A stretch of 12,097 nucleotides of DNA from NZQO01 sp964639255 (GTDB taxonomy: Bacteria > Bacteroidota > Bacteroidia > Flavobacteriales > Flavobacteriaceae), in the NCBI GenBank assembly GCA_964639255.1, contig CAZXDP010000070.1:1-12097 (forward strand), read 5' to 3'. A program made the position numbers and the translations under genes. The notes below the pieces were generated by a model. The model ran no database searches. It was not told where the DNA came from and saw nothing but the letters and a program-made list of their open reading frames with translations. This document shows positions 1-6,162 of the stretch, one piece after another (positions within the stretch are counted from its first letter, which is position 1; every line of letters begins with the position of its first letter).

Positions 1-207
1 GGGCTCTATTGTGCCTTCGCCGCAGAAATCTTCACGCGGTTGCCATTATTGCTGAACATAAAACAGGGCTATGGTATTTTCTATGCCTTGGTGTTTCTCT
101 CGGCGGGATTGGTAGGTATGTTGGGGAGTCGCTACTTCAGGAAGAAGAAAAAGATTTGGGAGCGCCAGTTTGGCGAGCACGAAGACAAGTACATTAAAAA
201 GAATTAA
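1..207 (+). CDS. C-terminal end of an unrecognised membrane protein (5' truncated)
   Basis: The first reading frame is open from base 1 to a TAA at 205-207, giving the last 68 residues of a protein that begins outside the window. It shows a hydrophobic stretch (about residues 1-19), a short polar turn around KQGYG, and a clear membrane helix (about residues 24-42). A strongly basic tail follows (RYFRKKKKIWERQF, ending DKYIKKN). By the positive-inside rule this tail should face the cytoplasm, so the fragment looks like the last membrane hairpin of a polytopic protein. I do not recognise the family and assign no function. This frame is preferred over another open frame beginning at base 9 because only it gives a coherent membrane-protein composition. 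The gene is separated from the next by 165 bp. Confidence 0.6.
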   Translation, partial: GLYCAFAAEIFTRLPLLLNIKQGYGIFYALVFLSAGLVGMLGSRYFRKKKKIWERQFGEHEDKYIKKN

Positions 208-349
208 TACAACATTTGGCAAAGGGCTTTAAAACATGTTTGTATACTCTACTTTTAAGCAGGTAATTTTTAATTCCCCAGAAAATAACGGCTCCGTGAT
301 AAAGATTTGAAAGTTGCTGTGAGGTAGGCGCACAACCAATTAAATATCA

Positions 350-357
350 TATCTTTA
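350..357 (+). promoter_or_regulatory. Possible -7 promoter box (TAnnTTTA) upstream of the DUF6090 genes
   Basis: TATCTTTA matches the Bacteroidota -7 consensus TAnnTTTG except for the final base. It lies 15 nt before the GTG at 373. No TTG-type -33 element is visible at the expected distance, so the call is weak. The rest of the 208-372 gap holds a 10-bp palindrome (232-241) and nothing else recognised. Confidence 0.25.
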
Positions 358-372
358 ACCAAACGTGTGTAG

Positions 373-1137
373 GTGCTAAAATTCTTCAGAAAAATACGCC
401 ATCGGTTACTTGGGAAAGGTAAATTCCGCAAATACCTGCTGTATGCCGGGGGCGAAATCATTTTAGTAGTCATTGGCATCCTTATTGCCCTTCAGATAAA
501 CAATTGGAGTGAACGCCGAAAAGAAAGAATAGCAGAACGAGATTTTTATTGCAAGCTCCTCGAGGATTTTGAATTGGACCGACAGAATATCGGACGACTT
601 TACAAAGAATCCAACTATAAAATTGAGACTGCCAAAAAATTGCTTCTGGAACTCCCACAAAAAAACAAAAGCAAGGAATACCTTATCGACACGTATATAC
701 AGGCATTGCGCACCAATGTCTTTGCACCCAGTAGGGTCGCCATCCTAGATATAACTTCCTCGGGCAACCTAAAATTGATTAAGAGAGATTCTCTAAAACA
801 GAACCTTATCCGCTATTACGCCGAACTGGACAATTTATTATATCAATTGGAACTCAACAGGACCGAAAGCTTGGAAAGAGCCTTTTCTTATGAAGATGAT
901 ATCGCGTTCGGGTTTCAACACGCAGATTATGCAAAATTAGCATTGGGACCAGAGGTTATGGCTACGCTACCAGTAAACAATTGGCAGTTGGACCCAAACT
1001 CCCAGATTTATATGCAATATCAAGACGACCTAGTGTTTTTTGTAGTGATGAGCGATCGTGAAAAACAACATTTCAATAAAATTTTGGAGGAAATGCAACC
1101 CACTTATAGAGAACTTCAACAACTGTGCGAGAAATGA
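373..1137 (+). CDS. DUF6090-family single-pass membrane protein, copy 1
   Basis: This 254-residue protein belongs to the DUF6090-type family that is abundant in Bacteroidota and has no known function. Its N-terminus has the family layout: a basic, aromatic cytoplasmic-looking segment (MLKFFRKIRHRLLGKGKFRKY), then a glycine-containing membrane helix at about residues 24-42 (GEIILVVIGILIALQ), then a charged region (NNWSERRKERIAERDF). The distal 200 residues are mainly predicted helical and hydrophilic, with a recognisable core at about 123-149 (ILDITSSGNLKLIKRDSLKQ) that recurs in altered form in the two downstream copies. The start is a GTG at 373; it is the only start in frame that gives the full conserved N-terminus. 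The TGA stop overlaps the ATG of the next copy in an ATGA arrangement, so the three copies are probably co-translated. Family assignment is confident; function and membrane orientation are not. Confidence 0.88.
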   Translation: MLKFFRKIRHRLLGKGKFRKYLLYAGGEIILVVIGILIALQINNWSERRKERIAERDFYCKLLEDFELDRQNIGRLYKESNYKIETAKKLLLELPQKNKSKEYLIDTYIQALRTNVFAPSRVAILDITSSGNLKLIKRDSLKQNLIRYYAELDNLLYQLELNRTESLERAFSYEDDIAFGFQHADYAKLALGPEVMATLPVNNWQLDPNSQIYMQYQDDLVFFVVMSDREKQHFNKILEEMQPTYRELQQLCEK

Positions 1138-1928
1138 TAAAGTTTTTTCGAAACATCCGCTACAAACTCCTTGGTGAAAGCCGGTTCGCCCGTTACCTGG
1201 TTTACGCCACCGGCGAAATTATTCTTGTCGTCATCGGGATTTTGATTGCCCTTCAGGTCAATAATGCAAATGAAAACCGAAAAAACAAATCCTTGGAAAA
1301 AGAATATATGGAGCGGATATATTCAGATTTGCATAAAACAACAGAGAGATTAGAGGTAGATCTTGAATGGCAAAGAAATAATGTGAATCTGGGTAATATA
1401 GCTTTAACCAGCTTGTTGAATTGTTCAATACAAGAAAGCGACAGGGATGACATTGCAAAGGGTCTTTTCAACCTAGGCAAGTTTAACCCAACACTTATGG
1501 TAAACACCACACTCGAAGAGTTAAAAACTAGCGGCAGATTGGTGCTTCTAAAGGATAAAGAGCTTGTTTCAAAACTAATCGATTTGCAACGCCTTTTCGA
1601 CACTTCTACTTCGCAAATGACATCTATAACTCATTTTAGTGTACGTCCCGTCAACACCATCCAATCCCAAATAATATATCTGAATTTAAACGAAAATTCC
1701 GGCATAAAACAAAATATTGGATGGAATGATATACAATTCGATTTTGAATCGGCTTGTAAAGATGAAGATTTCAAGGCGGCCATTTCTTCCTTGATCAATT
1801 ATACCCATGAGATGGCTCGTAGAGATAGCTTTCTTATTGAAACTACCCAAAAGGTTTTGGAATATATGGAAAAAAAAGAAAGTGGCTTGGGAAAAGGGGA
1901 AACTAAAACGGATACTGATAATGATTAA
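1134..1928 (+). CDS. DUF6090-family single-pass membrane protein, copy 2
   Basis: This 264-residue paralogue has the same layout as copy 1. A basic N-terminus (MIKFFRNIRYKLLGESRF) is followed by a membrane helix at about 26-41 and a helical soluble domain. The conserved core is at about 126-150 (TLEELKTSGRLVLLKDKE). I chose the ATG at 1134 because it begins the MIKFF motif shared with copy 3 and overlaps the upstream TGA by ATGA; an in-frame GTG at 1125 would add three residues without family support. The last 20 residues (KKESGLGKGETKTDTDND) form a charged, low-complexity tail absent from the other copies, and its coding DNA overlaps the start of copy 3 by 8 bp. Residues 1-43 match copy 3 at 41 positions, but the C-terminal domains have diverged strongly. 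Function unknown. Confidence 0.87.
   Translation: MIKFFRNIRYKLLGESRFARYLVYATGEIILVVIGILIALQVNNANENRKNKSLEKEYMERIYSDLHKTTERLEVDLEWQRNNVNLGNIALTSLLNCSIQESDRDDIAKGLFNLGKFNPTLMVNTTLEELKTSGRLVLLKDKELVSKLIDLQRLFDTSTSQMTSITHFSVRPVNTIQSQIIYLNLNENSGIKQNIGWNDIQFDFESACKDEDFKAAISSLINYTHEMARRDSFLIETTQKVLEYMEKKESGLGKGETKTDTDND
1161..1186 (+). repeat. 26-bp direct repeat, unit 1, inside DUF6090 copy 2
   Basis: These 26 bases are identical to 1948-1973 in copy 3 and encode the same residues, YKLLGESR plus the first two bases of a Phe codon. They are the longest exact match in a 129-bp homologous segment (1134-1262 against 1921-2049) that otherwise differs at about 24 bases by hand count. Confidence 0.9.
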
Positions 1929-2709
1929 GTTTTTTCGAAATATACGTTACAAACTCCTTGGTGAAAGCCGGTTTGCACGCTATCTTGTTTACGCCATTGG
2001 CGAGATCATCCTCGTGGTGATTGGTATTCTCATCGCCCTTCAAATCAATACTTGGAATGAAGGCAAAAAAGAGAAAAGGGCAGAAACCAAAATCCTCGCC
2101 ACCTTGCTGGAAGATCTACAAACTGCAGAAACGCTATCTGCCAGCTACATGGCCAGCGAGGCTTATTACCTAACCATAATAGAAACAGTGCTGCATCATG
2201 ACTCCATCGGCACCATTTTGAACGACGACGCAAAGACCTCCGAATATTTCACCAAGGCCTTCTGGGATTTTGAGATAAAAGTTCCCGTAATCAACACTTA
2301 TTCCGACTTGAAGAATGCCGCAAACATTGCGATAATTCGAAATCAGGAAATACGGGAGCGCCTAAGTGTGCTCGATGCCAGTATTATGGAAATTGAGAAG
2401 CTCATAGCAGACAGGAGCAGCGTGCATCAACTTCGTATTGACGAGATTTGCGTAGAGGACATTAACTTCCTACCCCTCTTGTTACACAAAATTCCTACTT
2501 TTACCATTACCGTAGGAGCTCCCAACGAGTATAAGCGCATCATGGAAAATCCCAAAATAAGGAACCTAATGGGCATCAAGGCAGCCCTAACCAACCAAAC
2601 GCAGGAGTATCGCAAAAATCTACACCAAGAGATCGTTTCCATTATTTCGCTCATTCGCGAAGAGCTAGACGAAAATACAAACCATGCGAACGAAGTGAGC
2701 ACTTTATAA
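1921..2709 (+). CDS. DUF6090-family single-pass membrane protein, copy 3
   Basis: This 262-residue third paralogue starts at the ATG at 1921, which lies 8 bp inside the end of copy 2. The reading frame is open further upstream, to 1807, but those 38 extra codons run across copy 2 in another frame and lack family support. The N-terminal anchor (basic segment 1-20, membrane helix about 26-41) is nearly identical to copy 2. The distal domain is helical, with the family core at about 124-150 (INTYSDLKNAANIAIIRNQE). The serine-glycine seen at this core in copies 1 and 2 is alanine-alanine here. The C-terminal 80 residues carry repeated amphipathic helices ending in an acidic tail. It is the last gene of the triplet; 84 bp follow before the next start. 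Function unknown. Confidence 0.87.
   Translation: MIKFFRNIRYKLLGESRFARYLVYAIGEIILVVIGILIALQINTWNEGKKEKRAETKILATLLEDLQTAETLSASYMASEAYYLTIIETVLHHDSIGTILNDDAKTSEYFTKAFWDFEIKVPVINTYSDLKNAANIAIIRNQEIRERLSVLDASIMEIEKLIADRSSVHQLRIDEICVEDINFLPLLLHKIPTFTITVGAPNEYKRIMENPKIRNLMGIKAALTNQTQEYRKNLHQEIVSIISLIREELDENTNHANEVSTL
1948..1973 (+). repeat. 26-bp direct repeat, unit 2, inside DUF6090 copy 3
   Basis: This is the exact partner of 1161-1186, 787 bp downstream and in the same codon phase. It reflects paralogy of the membrane-anchor coding region, not a mobile or regulatory repeat. Confidence 0.9.
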
Positions 2710-2793
2710 GTAGGATTGCGTAATTAAAAAATACTTTGGAAAAAAGTCCTACGGAATTTAAATGCTTCAGAATAAAGATTGAATAAAGACACT

Positions 2794-3162
2794 ATGAAAA
2801 TGACCTTACGTGAAACCGCTATCGCTTTTCTGAAATTGGCTGGAATGGGCGAAGCCCGAGACGCTTTTCAGAAATACGTGGCCCCACAATGTATTCATCA
2901 TAACCCGTATTTTGAAGGGAGCCGAAGTGCACTCCTTCACGCGATGGAAGAAGATCATCGCACCCATCCCAACATCGCTATCGAGATAAAGCATTCTTAT
3001 AGTGATGGAGACACCGTAATTACCCATTCGCACGTACAAAAAGCGGATATGGAAATTGCCGTGGTGCACATCTTCCGATTTGAAAATGGCAAAATCATAG
3101 AAATATGGGACGTCGGCCAGGTCCTCGAAGAAGATTCACCCAACCAACATGGTCCTTTTTAG
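2794..3162 (+). CDS. SnoaL-like / NTF2-fold protein
   Basis: The product is 122 residues, the usual size of a single-domain NTF2-like (SnoaL-like) protein, a fold used for small-molecule hydrolysis, isomerisation or aldol-type chemistry. Signs of the fold are an N-terminal helix pair (TLRETAIAFLKLA...ARDAFQKYV), the segment CIHHNPYFEGS at about 33-43 with polar residues that usually line the pocket, and a final pair of beta strands (VVHIFRFENGKIIEIWDVGQ). This pattern resembles the group of predicted SnoaL-like aldol-condensation enzymes. I chose the ATG at 2794; an in-frame TTG at 2779 and an ATG at 2800 are alternatives. No membrane segment or signal peptide is present, so it should be cytoplasmic. 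Its TAG stop overlaps the stop of the leftward LOG gene tail to tail by 4 bp. The substrate cannot be inferred from context. Confidence 0.85.
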   Translation: MKMTLRETAIAFLKLAGMGEARDAFQKYVAPQCIHHNPYFEGSRSALLHAMEEDHRTHPNIAIEIKHSYSDGDTVITHSHVQKADMEIAVVHIFRFENGKIIEIWDVGQVLEEDSPNQHGPF

Positions 3163-3761
3163 GTGCGCTCTTCGGTGAGCCAATGTGGCATTCTGGGAGG
3201 TTTAAACTGTTCCATCTTTTCCAGCAATCCATCAACCGTATCAGCTACCAAAAGCAAATCATAGTGCTCCATAGACAGAAAACCTTTGCGAACCATATTC
3301 TCGAGCATGGCGAGCAGGCTATCGTAAAAACCGTTAACGTTTAGCAACCCTATAGGTTTTTGATGTAGTCCCAATTGCAGCCAAGTCGTAATTTCAAAAA
3401 GTTCTTCCAGGGTACCCATCCCACCGGGTAAGGTTATGAATCCGTCGCTCTCTTCCTGCATTTTCAGCTTGCGATCGTGCATGTTATCGGTGGTAATCAA
3501 TTTGGTGAGCCCAAGGTGCACCACTTCTTTTTTCTTTAAGAAATTGGGGATAATTCCAACCACCTCACCTTTGGCATCTAGGCAGGCTTGGGCTACCGTC
3601 CCCATCACGCCTATTTTTGCCGCCCCGTAGACTAAGACGATGTCTCGGTTGGCCAAGGTCGTGCCCAAGGTGTGGGCGGCTTTCGTAATGGATTCATCAT
3701 TGCCATCACTGCTTCCGCAAAAAACACATATTTTCCCTAATTTGCTCACGGTAAATTGCAT
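3159..3761 (-). CDS. LOG-family protein (nucleoside 5'-monophosphate phosphoribohydrolase type)
   Basis: This 200-residue cytoplasmic Rossmann-fold protein belongs to the LOG family (TIGR00730-type). Characterised members release the base from nucleoside 5'-monophosphates, including cytokinin ribotides. It has the N-terminal strand ICVFCGSS (about 11-18), the loop VYGAAKIGVMG (about 44-54), the MHDRK segment (about 94-98) and the family signature PGGMGTLEE (112-120), which holds the catalytic and phosphate-binding residues. The length is normal. The start at 3761 (ATG) lies 16 bp inside the end of prmC. A GTG at 3749 makes a GTGA overlap with the prmC stop and would give a protein four residues shorter, so both starts are credible. 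It is the last gene of the leftward GNAT-prmC-LOG operon. The substrate is not predictable; bacterial members are often annotated as lysine decarboxylase, which is a historical error. Confidence 0.92.
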   Translation of the reverse strand: MQFTVSKLGKICVFCGSSDGNDESITKAAHTLGTTLANRDIVLVYGAAKIGVMGTVAQACLDAKGEVVGIIPNFLKKKEVVHLGLTKLITTDNMHDRKLKMQEESDGFITLPGGMGTLEELFEITTWLQLGLHQKPIGLLNVNGFYDSLLAMLENMVRKGFLSMEHYDLLLVADTVDGLLEKMEQFKPPRMPHWLTEERT

Positions 3762-4597
3762 TTAAGCATTCGGTACTTTCCGCGGAAATCTTTCCGCAGG
3801 TGTACATTTGTAAAACCTTCATTTTCCATAAGTTGCCTCATGGGCTCACTAAGATACTCATTAATCTCGAGATATAAGGTTCCCTGCGCGTGGAGATGTG
3901 CCTTGGCAAAGGTGGCAATGGCTTCGTAGAATAGCAGGGGCTGCCCGTTGGGCACGTATAGGGCACTGGCGGGTTCGTACTGGAGCACATTGTTATGCAT
4001 CTCCCTTTTTTCCAGTTCGCGCACATAAGGCGGATTCGACACGATGGCATCAAATTTATTTGGAAGATGTTGTTCGGAAAGAATATCGTGGCTAAAAAAA
4101 TGCACGTCCACTTTGTTATCCGTTGCATTTTGTGCAGCTACTGCCAGCGCCGCTTCCGAAACATCTACTGCCGAAACCCTTGCTTTTGGAAGTTTGTTGG
4201 CCAAGGAAACGGCAATACACCCAGAGCCTGTACCGATATCCAAGATATCCATCGAACGATTTTTAGACTGCAAATCATCCACTACCCATGCGACCAACTC
4301 TTCAGTTTCCGGTCTTGGTATGAGGGTGGCTGGTGTTACCTTAAAATGTAAGCCGTAAAATTCGGTATATCCCAAGATATATTGCACGGGTTCGTTCTGC
4401 GCTAATCTGCGCTGGGCATCCCGAAAATACTCAAGTTCCGCTGCGCTCAACTCCCTCTGCGGCTGTAAGGCCAAATCGATCCGTTTCAACCTCAACCTTG
4501 CTTCTGCCAGCAAATAGAACAAAGAGGCGATTTCCTCAGGAGGATAAATTTCCCCTAATACAGTTTCAAACTCCTTTTTCAGCATCCTAAGGGTCAT
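3746..4597 (-). CDS. prmC: Peptide chain release factor N5-glutamine methyltransferase
   Basis: PrmC (HemK) transfers a methyl group from S-adenosylmethionine to the glutamine of the GGQ motif in release factors RF1 and RF2, raising termination efficiency. The 283-residue length is typical. An N-terminal helical substrate-binding domain (about 1-75) ends in the conserved PVQYILG (70-76). Then come IPRPETEELV (93-102), the SAM-binding motif DIGTGSGCIAVSLA (120-133), the acidic end of strand 2 (AVDVSEAAL, about 143-151) and the catalytic NPPY (188-191), which binds the glutamine side chain. The ATG at 4597 sits 2 bp after the stop of the GNAT gene; Met5 is a less likely start. The 3' end overlaps the LOG gene, so all three leftward genes are probably one transcript. 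Function is assigned with high confidence. Confidence 0.96.
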   Translation of the reverse strand: MTLRMLKKEFETVLGEIYPPEEIASLFYLLAEARLRLKRIDLALQPQRELSAAELEYFRDAQRRLAQNEPVQYILGYTEFYGLHFKVTPATLIPRPETEELVAWVVDDLQSKNRSMDILDIGTGSGCIAVSLANKLPKARVSAVDVSEAALAVAAQNATDNKVDVHFFSHDILSEQHLPNKFDAIVSNPPYVRELEKREMHNNVLQYEPASALYVPNGQPLLFYEAIATFAKAHLHAQGTLYLEINEYLSEPMRQLMENEGFTNVHLRKDFRGKYRMLKCNLP

Positions 4598-4599
4598 CG

Positions 4600-5085
4600 C
4601 TACAGTTTTCGAAGCATATGCACCGGACAGGAATAATGCCCCGTATCGCCCATAGGACCGTCAATATATTCGAATCCATTTTGGGCATACAGTTTTTGCG
4701 CGGCTTCCATATACGGCATGGTTTCCAAATAGCACTGTTCGTATCCAAATTCGCGGGCCTTTACCAAGCAACGCTTAATCATTGTAGTGCCAATGCCACG
4801 ACCCCTCGCCTGAGGCAAATAGTACATTTTCTGCAACTCGCATACATTGCCATCATAATGCTCTAGTTGCGCGATTCCTGCACCGCCAATAAGGGTGCCG
4901 TTTTCCTCTACCACAAAATAGGCCGCTCGGTCTTTTTGATAGGTTTCGTACATGCAATCGAGTGCGGCGTCTGCATAGGCTGTTCCCACCTTGGGTACGC
5001 CAAAATCTTCGAGCACGCTGCGTATTATCTTTGCTATATAGGGATTATCCTCTTTTTGGATAGGTCTTATAATAGCTGTGTCCAT
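4600..5085 (-). CDS. GNAT-family N-acetyltransferase
   Basis: This 161-residue protein has the single-domain GNAT fold, which transfers an acetyl group from acetyl-CoA to an amine. The N-terminal motif is AIIRPIQKEDNPYIAKII, and the middle strands include YFVVEENGTLIGGAGI. Motif A is ELQKMYYLPQARGRGIGTTM at about 83-102; its RGRGIG (94-99) is the pyrophosphate-binding loop. Motif B follows with AAQKLYAQNGFEYI (about 128-141). No signal peptide or membrane segment is seen. It is the first gene of the leftward operon, with the ATG at 5085 only 27 bp from the divergent ribD start, so its promoter must be very compact or lie partly inside ribD. The acceptor is unknown. Position next to prmC does not prove a role in ribosome or release-factor modification. 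Confidence 0.93.
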   Translation of the reverse strand: MDTAIIRPIQKEDNPYIAKIIRSVLEDFGVPKVGTAYADAALDCMYETYQKDRAAYFVVEENGTLIGGAGIAQLEHYDGNVCELQKMYYLPQARGRGIGTTMIKRCLVKAREFGYEQCYLETMPYMEAAQKLYAQNGFEYIDGPMGDTGHYSCPVHMLRKL

Positions 5086-5096
5086 CTAAGTAATTC

Positions 5097-5125
5097 CTTG
5101 TATTTTTACGCCGTGAAGGTACAAG
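5097..5125. repeat. Inverted repeat across the divergent GNAT/ribD start region
   Basis: CTTGTA (5097-5102) and TACAAG (5120-5125) form a perfect 6-bp dyad with a 17-bp spacer. Two more complementary positions lie outside one mismatch on each side. The dyad straddles the 27-bp divergent intergenic space and the ribD start codon. It could be an operator or chance. Confidence 0.3.
5101..5108 (+). promoter_or_regulatory. Possible -7 promoter box (TAnnTTTA) upstream of ribD
   Basis: TATTTTTA sits 4 nt before the GTG start of ribD. If it works as a -7 box, transcription would begin at or almost at the start codon, giving a leaderless or near-leaderless ribD message. No matching -33 TTG element is visible. 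There is no room for an FMN riboswitch. Confidence 0.25.
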
Positions 5126-6162
5126 AAAAATTTATGGCGCGCTGTATACAGTTGGCCAAAAACGGACTGGGAACCACCTACCCCAATCCGATGGTAGGCA
5201 GCGTTATTGTTGTGGATAACACCATTCTCGCCGAAGGCTGGCACCACCGCGCTGGGCAACCCCACGCCGAGGTCAATGCCCTCAATAAAATAAAAGACCC
5301 CTCGCTCCTTAAAAATGCGACCCTCTATGTGAGTTTAGAACCTTGTAGCCATTTTGGGCGCACACCCCCCTGTGCCGACCGTATTATTCAAAGTGGCATT
5401 AGAAAGGTAGTGATAGGAAGTACCGATCCCAATCCGAAAGTAGCAGGTCGCGGGATCAAACGACTTAGCGAGGCAGGCTGCCAGGTAACCGTAGGGGTTT
5501 TGGAGGTAGAATGCGATACTTTGAACAAGCGTTTTTTTACCTTCCACCGAAAAAAACGGCCCTATATATTTCTGAAATGGGCCCGGACCGCCGATGGTTT
5601 TATCGCTCCCCGTCCCGAAACCCGCACCCAGCCGGCACCGGTATGGATATCAAATAACCAATCGCGGCATTGGGTACACCAATTGCGAACTACGGAAGCG
5701 GCCATCTTGGTAGGAACCAATACGGCGCTACAGGACAATCCCACCCTTACAAGTAGGGATTGGTTTGGCAACCATCCGCTTCGGGTTGTGATTGATCGTA
5801 AAGGCTCTATACCTAAGGAAGCAACGGTTTTCAACAAAGATGCGAAGACTTTACTATTTACAGAGCGCAATCGATCGCCCCAATCTTGGGTGGAGACAGA
5901 ATGCTTCGACTTTTCAGAAAATAGCATCGACAAAATGTGTGCTATTTTATACCAACGTGAGATACAGAGCATGGTGGTGGAAGGCGGTTCCCTAACTCTT
6001 TCACGTTTTATAGAGGCAAATTGTTGGGATGAAGCGTATGTGATTACAGGAGCCGTAGCTTTTGGTGCGGGTACACCCGCTCCCGTCTGTACCGGCGCAT
6101 TGGAAAACACCCTGTATATAGGAAATGATGTTGTTCATCATTATAAAAACGACCGGCCTTGA
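5113..6162 (+). CDS. ribD: Bifunctional riboflavin biosynthesis deaminase/reductase
   Basis: RibD carries out two cytoplasmic steps of riboflavin synthesis: deamination of the pyrimidine intermediate made by GTP cyclohydrolase II, then NADPH-dependent reduction of its ribosyl side chain. The 349-residue length fits the bifunctional form. The deaminase domain (about 1-145) has YPNPMVGSVIV (23-33), the zinc ligand and catalytic pair HAE (51-53), and EPCSHFGRTPPC with zinc cysteines at 78 and 87. The reductase domain (about 150-349) begins at PYIFLKWARTADGFIA and includes LVGTNTALQDNPTLTSR (199-215) and VVEGGSLTLSRFI (288-300). The start is a GTG at 5113, matching the family N-terminus (KVQEKFMARCIQLAKNGLG). 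The frame is open further upstream but that part is antisense to the GNAT gene. The TGA stop overlaps the TTG start of the transporter gene. Confidence 0.95.
   Translation: MKVQEKFMARCIQLAKNGLGTTYPNPMVGSVIVVDNTILAEGWHHRAGQPHAEVNALNKIKDPSLLKNATLYVSLEPCSHFGRTPPCADRIIQSGIRKVVIGSTDPNPKVAGRGIKRLSEAGCQVTVGVLEVECDTLNKRFFTFHRKKRPYIFLKWARTADGFIAPRPETRTQPAPVWISNNQSRHWVHQLRTTEAAILVGTNTALQDNPTLTSRDWFGNHPLRVVIDRKGSIPKEATVFNKDAKTLLFTERNRSPQSWVETECFDFSENSIDKMCAILYQREIQSMVVEGGSLTLSRFIEANCWDEAYVITGAVAFGAGTPAPVCTGALENTLYIGNDVVHHYKNDRP

Noticed and set aside
9..197. 62-codon open frame at the left edge
   Set aside because: A different frame, open from base 1, gives a proper membrane helix and basic tail; this one has an implausible composition.
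232..241. AAACATGTTT palindrome
   Set aside because: A 10-bp AT-rich palindrome is expected by chance and has no partner site nearby.
1807..1920. 38-codon extension of DUF6090 copy 3 into copy 2
   Set aside because: Copies 1 and 2 start at the equivalent of codon 39, and the extension overlaps real coding sequence in another frame.
2732..2739. TACTTTGG as a promoter for the SnoaL-like gene
   Set aside because: It does not fit TAnnTTTG exactly, and the nearest upstream TTG is only 13 bp away, too close for a -33 element.
2710..2752. GTAGGA ... TCCTAC inverted repeat after the DUF6090 triplet
   Set aside because: A 6-bp stem with a 31-nt loop and no T-tract is too weak for a terminator.
4867..5112. 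82-codon in-frame extension upstream of ribD
   Set aside because: It lies antisense to the GNAT gene, has a cysteine-rich unnatural composition and is not part of the RibD family; the GTG at 5113 gives the family N-terminus.
5086..5112. FMN riboswitch ahead of ribD
   Set aside because: The whole intergenic gap is 27 bp, far too short for the aptamer.
5562..6110. 182-codon minus-strand open frame inside ribD
   Set aside because: It is antisense to strongly conserved ribD codons and shows no domain-like pattern.
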